Below, piece by piece: positions 55,562 through 64,000 of a DNA stretch of 64,000 nt. Position 1 is the stretch's first letter, and each line of letters begins with the position of its first letter. The DNA lies in the NCBI GenBank assembly GCA_022419385.1, contig JAJUBI010000005.1, forward strand, positions 3,472,001-3,536,000. The letters run 5' to 3'. The translations under genes and the position numbers were made by a program. Source of the stretch: Paraconiothyrium sp. Pb-2020 (Eukaryota > Ascomycota > Dothideomycetes > Pleosporales > Didymosphaeriaceae). The notes under the pieces are model-generated. The model had not been told where the DNA came from. It saw nothing but the letters and a program-made list of their open reading frames with translations, and did no database searches.

Positions 55562-57466
55562 TTAAACGATAGTAAGTTCACCTTTCCAGAACGCATTCAT
55601 ATGGTGAACGGCTGTCAAGATATAGTATCCTACCCTTCGGAAATAATGCCTCTGAGGTGACACTGATTCGAGTACCAGTCCCGCTTCATAAGTACATGTT
55701 TGCAAGCAAAGGACGAATTTCGGCTGCGTCTCTTCGACAGCATCCAAGATAACCTCCACGGGCTTTACTGTACGATTCTCATACAGCACGTCTCCATAGA
55801 GGTATGGTGGGACACCGTTCTGTAACACAATCGTCCATTGTTCCGGATCACGCTCATAACGGGAAAGCTGCCCATATGCACATAGCCCACAGACAGTGAT
55901 AGCTCCATCTGTGACTGCACCATATGGCAGATCCAAGGACGCGGGTGTACATGTAACTCGTTGTATTTCGATCGTGGTCCCAACAGGAGGTCTCACAAAG
56001 GTTCCAGGTGACGCAGCCCAAGACCAGGATGGCGCACAATAGGTCTTACTTCTACTGATTTGCGTGCCTCGGCGCCTGTACCAGTTCAATTGTCTGGCTA
56101 GATCAAATTGCCACAGCCCTGCATAGTAGTTCGGGCCAAGAGTGCCAGAGAACACTTGAGCCATCCCGGCCAGTGCTCGTAGTCTGTCACTTTCTAAGGT
56201 GGTTACCCGTGGGCTGTAGTTGGCAACAAGCTATTCCCAAAGCTCAAGGGCTTCTGTTTTGGATTGCGGCAGCGGACTCAACATTGCAGATAGGAGATAA
56301 TCTTCAGTTTCAACACGCCGCTTGTACCATGGCTTTAAGTCGATGGAGTCGGGCTCCAGAATCCTCTTCCCAGCAGCGCACCGCCATTCTAAGGTACGGC
56401 TACCGAAGTACAGCACTCGTTGCGCGAGTATATGCTCCTGCAAAGTCCAAGCCCGTCTTTGGATCGGATCCAAACTCTTGCCCTGATCATGGTCTTCTGC
56501 AAATTGAAGTGACACAGTACCAAAACGGCCAGGGCCGACGCAGAAGGGTACGTTGAATGTCTCTCCTTGGAATTTCCGCTGTCCTAGGAATCCTTTCGAA
56601 GCATCATCTGCATTAGCTGCCACTATGGTGACACAAGACTTGCGATATATGTCGCACATAACTGCGATTTCGTGGACCTTGTCGTCTTCATCATTCTGGA
56701 GAATACAGAGTGCGTCCACCCAAAGATACTGCATATCGGCGGCTCTGGCGACTAAAACCGCATCCTTGATAGTCTGTGGTAGGATTGACCACGATATACG
56801 GTCTAAATACTGACTTAGGGTTGCAGATGTCAGGATGTGACTGGATGACGCTCCCCAGCAATACGACAGCGCCGCATATCTGCCTTTCCGGTCACCGGGT
56901 ACTACGAGTCGGACTTGCTCAGGATCTTCGCTTGGGTTGAGTTCTATCACGCGTGTTGGCAGCGACGTTTCCGTGGACTGTACGCAACAATCGTGCGCTG
57001 CGCAATCCGCCATCCAGGACTGTATGTCATCATTGATCGCGTCCATGCATAAGTTCGCTCGCATAGGCCTTGCTGTGACATAGCCTGCAGCACGATTTGC
57101 TGGCGGCGTGAAAGCGATTAGGCCGATCGCATTTGTGGGTCGGTTGATGGCGAGCTGGAAAGAATTAGATCCAGTATCAGGCCGTGGACGTGGCCAATAT
57201 CTTCCATCAGATAGCATTATCTTGAGCTCCCCTGGACCATACTCTGGCGAGAACTTGTGCAATGCTACTTCTATAAGCTTACACCATGAGCATCCTTGCT
57301 TAGCCGATGTATGAAGGTAACTCCTGGATACATTATAGGTTGCTGTATCTTTAGATGAATCGCTATACCGCATGCAAACCATCTCATAATCGAATGTGTT
57401 GAAGAGATCTGCCCAACAACGCTGGCATATTAACAGGCCCTCGACTACCTTCAAAGGTCGTGCCAT
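55562..57466 (-). pseudogene. HET-domain protein gene interrupted by one in-frame stop
   Basis: HET-domain proteins trigger cell death in heterokaryon incompatibility. The frame from ATG 57466 runs 411 codons to TAG at 56233..56231, then continues without a shift for 222 more codons to a stop at 55562. The N-terminal part has RYAALSYCWG, TLSQYLDRISWSILPQTIKD, MQYLWVDALCILQ, MCDIYRKSCVTIVAANADD and RRAWTLQEHILAQRVLYFG, a complete HET domain. After the stop the frame reads LVANYSPRVTTLESDRLRAL, the usual continuation of this family. It ends with a C-terminal domain including SWSWAASPG. No GT..AG pair removes the stop neatly. A single C-to-T change in a CAG codon would explain it, but other codons are possible. 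Upstream of 57466 the frame stays open, without ATG, to about 57600, so a 5' exon may exist. Confidence 0.82.
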
Positions 57467-58318
57467 GAGTGACACGATGTCGCCTCTCCCGGCATCAGAA
57501 AAGTCGTTTCTCCCGGCAACAGGAGCGCCCTCATGGCGTGTAAGTGGCTGTGGAGTCTCTGCAGCGAGTGTTAGCTTCCTATTTGGTCCTGAACGTTAAG
57601 GTTCGAAAGGTCCCATACGGTTTCCTGCATCGCGATGGAACAAATTTCGCAGCCGTCGCCCAGAAGGTGATTTTCGATGGAACGACTTGTTTGTGTTGCC
57701 CAGTGCAAAGGCCATTGAAAAGCACGTCCAGGACGACAACCCGGTCCCAGGCGCTGAGCAGAGGTTCAATCAACCACTCGCGCAAGCCTGTCGTCAACGT
57801 CTTATCTGAAGCAGCATACCGAGGTTTGTGAAGCAACAACAAAGGCTGCGTATCATAGCGAGAGCGATAATTTCTGTTGTCCTTCGTGATAGGGAAGGCT
57901 GTGAAATGCAGGCACCGGTAGCTGCGCCACTACTCTCGTACGTATTCGTGACGCTAACTGTTTGTGGGACTAACGTGATGTACGTCAAGGCATCGTTAGT
58001 CTATCAGGTACGCTGTGCTCCCTTCATCCTGTCCTACATAATCTTGGTTCCTCGTTCCACAAGACCACATGTGTGTGGTCTTAGTCAGATGCCGCCTTGT
58101 GGCACGCTAGAGACCGGCGATCACTTTCGGCGTAAGCTGTGAGCCACTTGCTTTTGAGAGATATGATTCAGAAGCGGCTACTCAGAAATGCTTTCAAAAT
58201 CCTGCCTCGTAATAGCTAGACCGCGCAGTAAGTGTGAAAATCCGCTCGACCACCCACCGAACCATTTAACACTCCTCAACTTCCTCATTCTGCTCGGTAC
58301 TAGCTTTCAAACACCAAC
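57467..58318. promoter_or_regulatory. divergent upstream region, HET gene and O-methyltransferase
   Basis: Between divergent starts. A minus-strand ORF at 57579-57842 (87 aa, with REWLIEPLLSAWDRVVVLDV) reads plausibly like protein and could be a small gene or a 5' part of the HET locus; I cannot link it by splicing. The sequence just before 58319 ends in aacacc-ATG, a good start context. Confidence 0.4.
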
Positions 58319-59491
58319 ATGACGAACGTCTCGATCCAAGACTTGCGTGCCCTACAAAGCACCCTCAATGCGGCAATTGACGTATACGACACTTCCCCGG
58401 ACCCAGATACGACAGCAAAGATCAACAAAGCTGCAAAAGCAATCGCAGCGGTGACGCGCGGTACAAGCACCGACTTTATCGGTCTCGGCTTCCAGCCCCT
58501 CGAAAACACGGTCATCCGCATCGGAATTGATCTCGACCTCTTCAACATCATTGAGGAAAACGTGACCTTGGATCAGCTCGCCCGCAAAACAGGAGCAGAC
58601 CCGAACCTCCTAACTCGTATCCTTCGCTTACTGGTGGCTACCAAAGTCTTGAATGAGACCAGCTATCATGTCTATTCTGCTACACCACTATCGCACATGT
58701 TCCGCGTTCCTCCGATCAGAGACTGGATGAAGACAACGTACGACACCTTACTACCTATCTGGCAGGAGATACCGGGGTGGCTCCGTGAAAACGGCTACAA
58801 GGACATTACCAGCCTGGATCCCAACCCCACAAAGTCCATGTACGGCGCAAACTTCTTCGACGCGCTGTCTAAAGATCCCAGACGCGAATCAGACTTTGCT
58901 TCAGCAATGAGCTTACAAGACAATATCCCCAAAGTTGCAACAGCGCAATTCCCATGGAACGAAGCAGCTGCTACGTTCGACAAAAGCAAGTCCGATGTTT
59001 TCCTGGTCGATGTCGGAGGTGGGCAGGGGCAGTATCTGGCTCGCCTGATCAATGAATATCCCGCTATGCCAGGCCGCAAGATCGTTCAGGATCTGCCCAC
59101 TGTCATTGCTGGGATAGACAAGTCCACCTTCAAATTTGAACCACAAGCATATGACTTTTTCACGTCGCAGCCCGTGAAGGGCGCGAGATACTACCATCTT
59201 CGCGGCGTCTTACATGACTGGCCGGATGAGTCCTGCTTGGAGATTTTGAGGCATGTTAAGGAGGCGTGTACGCCAGGGTATTCTGACATTTTGATCCACA
59301 CCGTGGTTCTCCCGGAAACTGGTGTAGGAAGGAGCGACGCCGCAAATGATCTATGCATGTGGACTTGTCAAGGGAAAGAGAGGACGAAGAAGGATTTGGA
59401 GGTGCTCTTTGCGAAGGTGGATCTGAAAATAGCGCGTGTAATCATGCCAGAGGCTGGATTTCTAGGGTACGTGGAGGTGAAGGTGGCGTGA
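58319..59491 (+). CDS. SAM-dependent O-methyltransferase (COMT-like), secondary-metabolism type
   Basis: Transfers a methyl group from S-adenosylmethionine to a hydroxyl of a small molecule; such enzymes tailor polyketides and other fungal metabolites. It is a single exon of 390 aa, a normal length. The N-terminal part is a helical dimerisation/winged-helix region (LENTVIRIGIDLDLFNIIEE, TGADPNLLTRILRLLVAT, YSATPLSHMF). The SAM-binding motif is FLVDVGGGQGQYLARL, then IVQDLPTVI. The catalytic His lies in LRGVLHDWPDESCLEIL. The C-terminal SDAANDLCMWTCQGKERTKKDLEVLF is the usual end, but lacks the family's typical Met-rich segment. It has no cluster partners here except a HET gene and an unknown, so the substrate is unknown. 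Confidence 0.92.
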   Translation: MTNVSIQDLRALQSTLNAAIDVYDTSPDPDTTAKINKAAKAIAAVTRGTSTDFIGLGFQPLENTVIRIGIDLDLFNIIEENVTLDQLARKTGADPNLLTRILRLLVATKVLNETSYHVYSATPLSHMFRVPPIRDWMKTTYDTLLPIWQEIPGWLRENGYKDITSLDPNPTKSMYGANFFDALSKDPRRESDFASAMSLQDNIPKVATAQFPWNEAAATFDKSKSDVFLVDVGGGQGQYLARLINEYPAMPGRKIVQDLPTVIAGIDKSTFKFEPQAYDFFTSQPVKGARYYHLRGVLHDWPDESCLEILRHVKEACTPGYSDILIHTVVLPETGVGRSDAANDLCMWTCQGKERTKKDLEVLFAKVDLKIARVIMPEAGFLGYVEVKVA

Positions 59492-59830
59492 TGATGATAC
59501 AGAAGTTACTCCACCTGGTTGGAGTTTTGTTATGCAAAGAAAGTAGATGTAGCAGCGCAAAGCCTGGTGTTCTTGGAAATTGCTGTTCAAGCTAAGACGG
59601 TAGATATGATTATCGAAACCGTTGAATCGCTATAAAAGCTCTACCCATGAGCGCCAGAAGTCCAGTGGTCGAAGGTGATGAACGTAAAATAAGGAAATCG
59701 CCTGTTACATGAGAGAAGCTAATTGTTGCATGTCGCGGGCTACATAGGAGCGTAAAAAACATTGGCGCTTTGAGTGGTTTCTCCCCACTATCCGTTCCGT
59801 TTGCTAGGAATCGGCCATCTCCACATATTG
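59492..59830. other. convergent intergenic region
   Basis: 3' flanks of the O-methyltransferase and the 192-aa gene. Nothing distinctive was seen. Confidence 0.4.
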
Positions 59831-60409
59831 CTAGACCGGCAAATACATACCCTGCTCCAACACGACCACACTGCTCGGATCATACTTCAGCCTCTCCACA
59901 TACCAATGCAACATCATTGGGACCTCTGGATCCAGCGTTTCCACCCTCATCCTGATATAGTCGTCTGAAACTTGAAACGCCTGACATTGTGGCCCCGACT
60001 CTTTTTTGACATGCGCCAACACGTACGCCCTGGCCGCAGCCTTGTCATTCGCGGCTCCCTTCACTAACCCTTTTCCGTACTGGTAGTCTTGAGATTCTTT
60101 CCAAGTGAGCATGGCGATATTGAGATGGTCTTTCGCCGAATTACCTGTAGACACAGCATGGTTCTTTAGCGAACATATGTCAAAAGTGGAATTGCGATAA
60201 TGATCATGGAAGAAATGTTGCTGAAGCTGTGTCTGAAGTTCGGGGACCGGCAGTGTGAGCATCGGGGTAACTTGGTTATAATTTATGGCGCTGAGTAAAG
60301 TGTATGGTCTGTTGTGTTCAACTAAGGCCGCTGCTGTCTGATACTCAACTATCACGTAGATAGTCTGCTTGTGGGCGTTGCTGTCGGGAGTGACTTCCTC
60401 TGGTTCCAT
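59831..60409 (-). CDS. hypothetical protein, 192 aa
   Basis: I do not recognise the family. It is a single uninterrupted frame with a good protein-like composition: predicted soluble, mixed helix/strand, with IYVIVEYQTAAALVEHNRPY at the start and QAFQVSDDYIRMRVETLDPE near the end. It has no signal peptide or membrane segment and only two Cys. It is convergent with the O-methyltransferase gene. It may be a lineage-restricted protein. Confidence 0.6.
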   Translation of the reverse strand: MEPEEVTPDSNAHKQTIYVIVEYQTAAALVEHNRPYTLLSAINYNQVTPMLTLPVPELQTQLQQHFFHDHYRNSTFDICSLKNHAVSTGNSAKDHLNIAMLTWKESQDYQYGKGLVKGAANDKAAARAYVLAHVKKESGPQCQAFQVSDDYIRMRVETLDPEVPMMLHWYVERLKYDPSSVVVLEQGMYLPV

Positions 60410-60775
60410 GCTTATAGAAATCGTCCGCGGTCTTTATGATCAATGTGAATTCGAGAAGATGCCGCGGTTAATGTGTGGATTCTGTGAAAATGAGGTACAG
60501 AATTTATGTAGAAAGACATGATTGTTGCATCCCACGCGTCATGAAAATCTGGGACACGTGCGCAGGCGTTGTCTACTGCAGGTGCTTATGGTTTGTTGGA
60601 AATCTTTGTCTTAGATGCCGCTCGATGCTTCTGCAAGTCGCTCTGTTTCATTCTCGGTGCTACCTTTTATGACCTTAAGGTCCTACTCATATGCGGCGTG
60701 ATCTTCCTGCCTTTTTGCTCACATAACCCAAGCGGGCCTGTATCGAGCTGAACCAGCAGCCGGCACCCACGGAAT
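60410..60775. other. intergenic, no gene seen
   Basis: Upstream of the 192-aa gene and downstream of twinfilin. Short plus-strand ORFs here are not protein-like. Confidence 0.4.
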
Positions 60776-61807
60776 CTACTTTCGTCCGGGCCTCTTTGGC
60801 TTCGCAAACCCCTTCTTCTCCTCTTTCTCTTCCACCTTGAACTCATTCGCAATGACCTCCGCTGTGATCTCGTCCGGATTCGTTGCCTCTAATTTCTTCG
60901 CGACCTTCAAGCCACCCTCACTCTGCGCCAGAGTAATAACGTTACTCCGACTCGCCGCATATAACATTCTTTCCTTGATTTTCGCCCCGCTGGGACACGT
61001 CGAGATGAACACGATAGATGATTCCGGATCGTTGTGTTTGTAGAACGAAAATCGAGGTTCCTGCTTGTCGATGGAGGACGCAAGGCTCTCAGGTGATGCG
61101 GAGGATGATGAAACGAACTTCAGAGTTTCCGTAGGAACGTCCATGCGAAGTTGTACGAGATTGTCGCTTCCACCTTCTCCAAGCTGTCGTAGCGCACCAG
61201 AAATCTCTTCATCAGCGCGAATCGCCAACCTTCCCCCCTGCGCAAGGCTCTGACCCTGCGTACCCCGGCTCTCCAGCGCCTCCGCCTCCTTGATGTCCTG
61301 TAGACTCTGCTCCTCTGCAGTAAGTGGATTCGAGCTCTCGGTGTGTTTGACATGCCTCTCCCATCCCTCAGCGGTCAGTTCCTCGGCCTCGGTACAGAAT
61401 ATGCTCTCGGGAAAGTGCTCGCCGCCGAGCTCTCGGACCAGTGTCAGTCGCGTTGAAGCGAACAACATTTTCTGACGCACTGGCGCGGCGTTGGGGACAT
61501 ATGTGACGGCTACAAGGGACTTGTCTGGGGAGGAGAGGACGTTGTTACGGCGAAGGAGGATGTAGAGCGCTTCATTGGGCTTGATGAAGTCCTTCAGGTT
61601 TGAAAGGTCCTCGAGGAAGGTTGCATGCGTCGACGGTATCGGAGCTGCAGGAACGATGGCTTCTTGAGAAATGGTGGCGAGGATACCGCGTTGGGTCGTG
61701 GAGGTTATCAGGTTCTGGAGAGCTTCTTGGAGCTCCGCAGAGGCTGAGGCTGTTAGTCAAAGTGATGTATTAGAAGGGAACGACTTACCGGAGATGCCTG
61801 ATTGCAT
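60776..61807 (-). CDS. TWF1: twinfilin, two ADF-homology domains
   Basis: Twinfilin binds actin monomers and caps filament ends at cortical actin patches. Exons 61807..61789 and 61749..60776 give 330 aa, the standard length. The first exon encodes only MQSGIS; the intron sits within the first few codons, as in many fungal ADF-family genes. The first ADF-H domain begins ELQEALQNLITS and includes YILLRRNNVLSSPDKSLVAV, VTYVPNAAPVRQKMLFAST and LVREL. The second includes RFSFYKHNDPESSIVFIS, TCPSGAKIKERMLYAASR and LKVAKKLEATNPDEI. The C-terminus is the basic tail GFAKPKRPGRK, which in yeast binds phosphoinositide and capping protein. All expected parts are present. Confidence 0.95.
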
Positions 61808-62182
61808 GATTAAGAGACTGAAAACGGGGAACGACCAGTGGCTTGTGGTACCAACTGCTAAAGTTAGAGATTCGGACGGGGCGTTGGATCGGAGCTGAGG
61901 TGCACAGCCATGTTTACGCTGACGTCGGAGGGGTTGTAGTGGGGCAGGTGGGATGAGGCGCCTTGGCAACGGGTAGTTCTATGGCTGGAACTGATCGATA
62001 TGCACGTGAATCCTTCTAACCCGACGCTTTTGTAATACATGTACGTTAAGCAGGGCTTATGAACACTGAACGTTAGTTGCATGTATGCAAGTTCAACAAC
62101 AATGATGCTAGGTACATGAGAAAGTTGCGGAGTGGTATCAACAGTCCCCCTATGTTCGCAGCCAAATCAAAATACTCCAGTA
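61808..62182. other. intergenic, no gene seen
   Basis: Upstream region of twinfilin and 3' flank of the carrier gene. Nothing distinctive was seen. Confidence 0.4.
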
Positions 62183-63434
62183 CTACTCTTCATATTGACC
62201 ACCCGGCAGCATATCTCTATTTTTTTCCAAGACGCCCTTCAAGTACTCGTAAACGGTGAATGTAACGGCTTGACCGGGCGCAACACGCATAATGCGAGGT
62301 GTGATACCCTTGTAGAAACTTCGACTTCCTTCCTGCTTCCACATATCGCTTTGCTTTGTTAGCTTTATGAATGCTTATTATCTGCCCATCGATCCATACC
62401 TAGAAATCGCCATTATCCGACCCATGGCAGTCTGTCCCGGTTCAGCAGGCGTTTTCTGCAGCCTCGTCTTGATAGTATCAATAGGCGCATTGCTCAACGG
62501 TCCCATAGCACCCGACACAAGTCCGATGAACATCGTTTCGTACCCTGGAAGATCAGTTGTCCCATGATACTTCTGAAGCTGAGCCCTAAACTCTGAGTAT
62601 GCCGTGAAGTTGACAGCCTGGTTTGAGCCTTGTCGGAGTGCCGTTAGTGAGACACCACGGTATAGAGCGCCGAATCCTTCTTCACGGACAACGGTATAAA
62701 GAGCGTGCGCGGCGTTGCGGTATTTGGGCACATCGAGGGGATCGGCCATTGAATGGTGTTGCGCTTGTAATCGGATCTTCACCACTTCCATGGGCGTTAC
62801 GACGGCAACAGCTTCGGTCACACCCGCAGACAGACCAGCTGTGTGAGGTCAGGATGATTCTGTATCCATGCTAGGATCGTACATACCTAGGAATGTCGCT
62901 CTTCCACTAACGAGACCATCCTTGTCTGCTAATAACTGCTTATACCACTCGTAACTTGTGAAGCGGATAGCCATCTTTGGTACAATGCCGGTGAGGACAG
63001 CACCGAGACCTTTATAAAGACCCAACGGAGTTTCTCGTTTGACAATCTCTGAACCCGTCTTCAGGAATCCGCGTTTAGGTGCCTAACACAATGTGTGAGT
63101 GGTGTTCGAGCGCACACGGACCGCTTCGATTGCATAGTTGGACGTACTCCTGGGGCGCGCGCTCGCCGCGACAATTGCATTCGAACCTTAATAGTGTCTA
63201 TGTATGGTGTAAGCTGACTACATTTGAACTATAGTACCGGAACACTTACCTAGAGGGTGGCACACGAGCGCTTCCATCATGCCTGCGCCTCCACCAGCTA
63301 TGCGCGCATCGTCAGTAATCGTTCGCTGAGACCTCCAAGACTTCAAAAGCATGTATTTCAAGCTCACCGATCAAGTTTGTAGCGGCTGAAGCGGGCTTCT
63401 TGCCGCCAGGGCCTTGTATTGACTTCGCAGACAT
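62183..63434 (-). CDS. SFC1: mitochondrial succinate-fumarate carrier
   Basis: The carrier exchanges cytosolic succinate for mitochondrial fumarate, needed for growth on acetate or fatty acids (acuL/Acr1 in other fungi). Inferred exons are 63434..63368, 63297..63250, 63197..63148, 63082..62887, 62838..62400 and 62348..62183, giving 321 aa, typical for the family. All three repeats carry the carrier signature: HPLDTIKVRMQ, TPMEVVKIRLQ and APIDTIKTRLQ. Conserved GGGAGMMEALVCHPLDTIK fits the succinate-fumarate branch. Repeat ends show LGLYKGLGAVLTGIVPKMAI, ALYRGVSLTALRQGSNQAVN and SFYKGITPRIMRVAPGQA. The last intron uses a CAAAG acceptor rather than the usual pyrimidine-AG. Substrate is inferred from branch-specific residues. 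Confidence 0.93.
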
Positions 63435-64000
63435 AGTGCGCAAGAGAGCTCGCGCTCGGCTGGACGAGAGAGGACCAGAAGGAGAGACTATGTAGTTGAC
63501 GCTTTTCGCTGAATTGCAATATATCTTGGACCTGGAAAGAAGAGTCAAGTGTCCTTCGAAGCTCCTTCCAAGCTTCAGAAATGAGCTATAACGTCTGGTT
63601 GACTTGCAGAACGAGTATGGCAAGTGCGTCCTTGTGTGTCAAACAAAACAAAGAGACAGTCCGATCGCGAGACAGATCGTTGCGCAAGGAAGACAAAACT
63701 TGACTCCTATTCACAACAAAAAAAAAGAGAAGAGCAAGCAAGAAGAAAAGAAAACAGCACTCTGCCATTGCAGTTGTATTTCCCCAGTTAGCCGCGGATG
63801 GGAGGACGCCCTTAGCTCTACCAAGTATCCTCGGCTCGGCCACGCGTGAGCCCAGGGCTAACACTGGTCTTGGGGAGCACGCGTCCCGGGCGGCCGCATC
63901 GAAGATGGCAAGGTCCTTGGCGCGAGGGAAACCCCAGATCAGCATGGTGGACGAACGGAAGGCATCGTCAAGGTACAAGCTTCGGCTGGCGATCGGCTAC
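63435..64000. other. upstream region of the carrier gene, right edge
   Basis: Contains an A/G-rich tract (about 63716-63755) typical of a transcribed leader or promoter read from the other strand. A minus-strand ORF across it is poly-Phe/Leu from that tract. No gene is supported. Confidence 0.4.

Noticed and set aside
63586..63978. 130-aa minus-strand ORF with a hydrophobic stretch
   Set aside because: The hydrophobic part is translation of an A/G-rich tract; no homology cue.

Overview
This window is nuclear DNA from a filamentous ascomycete (Pezizomycotina), most likely a dothideomycete. The genes carry short GT..AG introns, mostly 45-70 nt. Several families are typical of or expanded in Pezizomycotina: UstYa/DUF3328 oxidases, a HET-domain protein, a NACHT-ankyrin STAND receptor and a velvet regulator. 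The arginine-specific carbamoyl-phosphate synthase gene carries an arginine attenuator peptide uORF. The class assignment is inference; Pezizomycotina is well supported.

Layout. 0-4 kb: two divergent UstYa-like oxidase genes (the left one cut by the window edge) flanking an unrecognised 174-aa gene; this may be the margin of a secondary-metabolite locus. 4.4-14.3 kb: conserved housekeeping genes: AAP uORF plus CPA1/arg-2, an MIT-domain coiled-coil protein (possible Atg38), a Lam/Ysp2-type GRAM-VASt sterol-transfer protein with an apparent frameshift, and a small membrane protein. 14.7-20.3 kb: an unrecognised membrane-anchored protein divergent from a STAND receptor (fungal N-domain, NACHT, ankyrin). 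20.3-24.9 kb: no intact gene, but a decayed array of ~310-375 bp repeats. 24.9-34 kb: an Loa1/Vps66-like acyltransferase, a Psr-type phosphatase and a kinesin-14. 34-39.5 kb: gene-poor, with a few small or doubtful ORFs. 39.5-43.7 kb: MDR oxidoreductase, Ser/Thr-rich secreted protein, DUF1349-like protein. 43.7-48.7 kb: about 5 kb without a supportable gene. 48.7-54.8 kb: Bin3/MePCE-type RNA-cap methyltransferase head-to-head with a VelC-like velvet regulator, then CTP synthase. 55.5-60.4 kb: a HET-domain gene broken by one in-frame stop, an O-methyltransferase and an unrecognised protein. 60.8-63.5 kb: twinfilin and the succinate-fumarate mitochondrial carrier.

Functional links. CPA1 and CTP synthase are both glutamine amidotransferase enzymes, in arginine and pyrimidine supply respectively, but are 47 kb apart and not an operon. 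The NACHT and HET genes are of the type used in non-self recognition. UstYa oxidases, the O-methyltransferase and VelC are of the type tied to secondary metabolism and development. Exon boundaries were inferred by eye from splice consensus and frame continuity; family names come from recognised motifs, not database searches.
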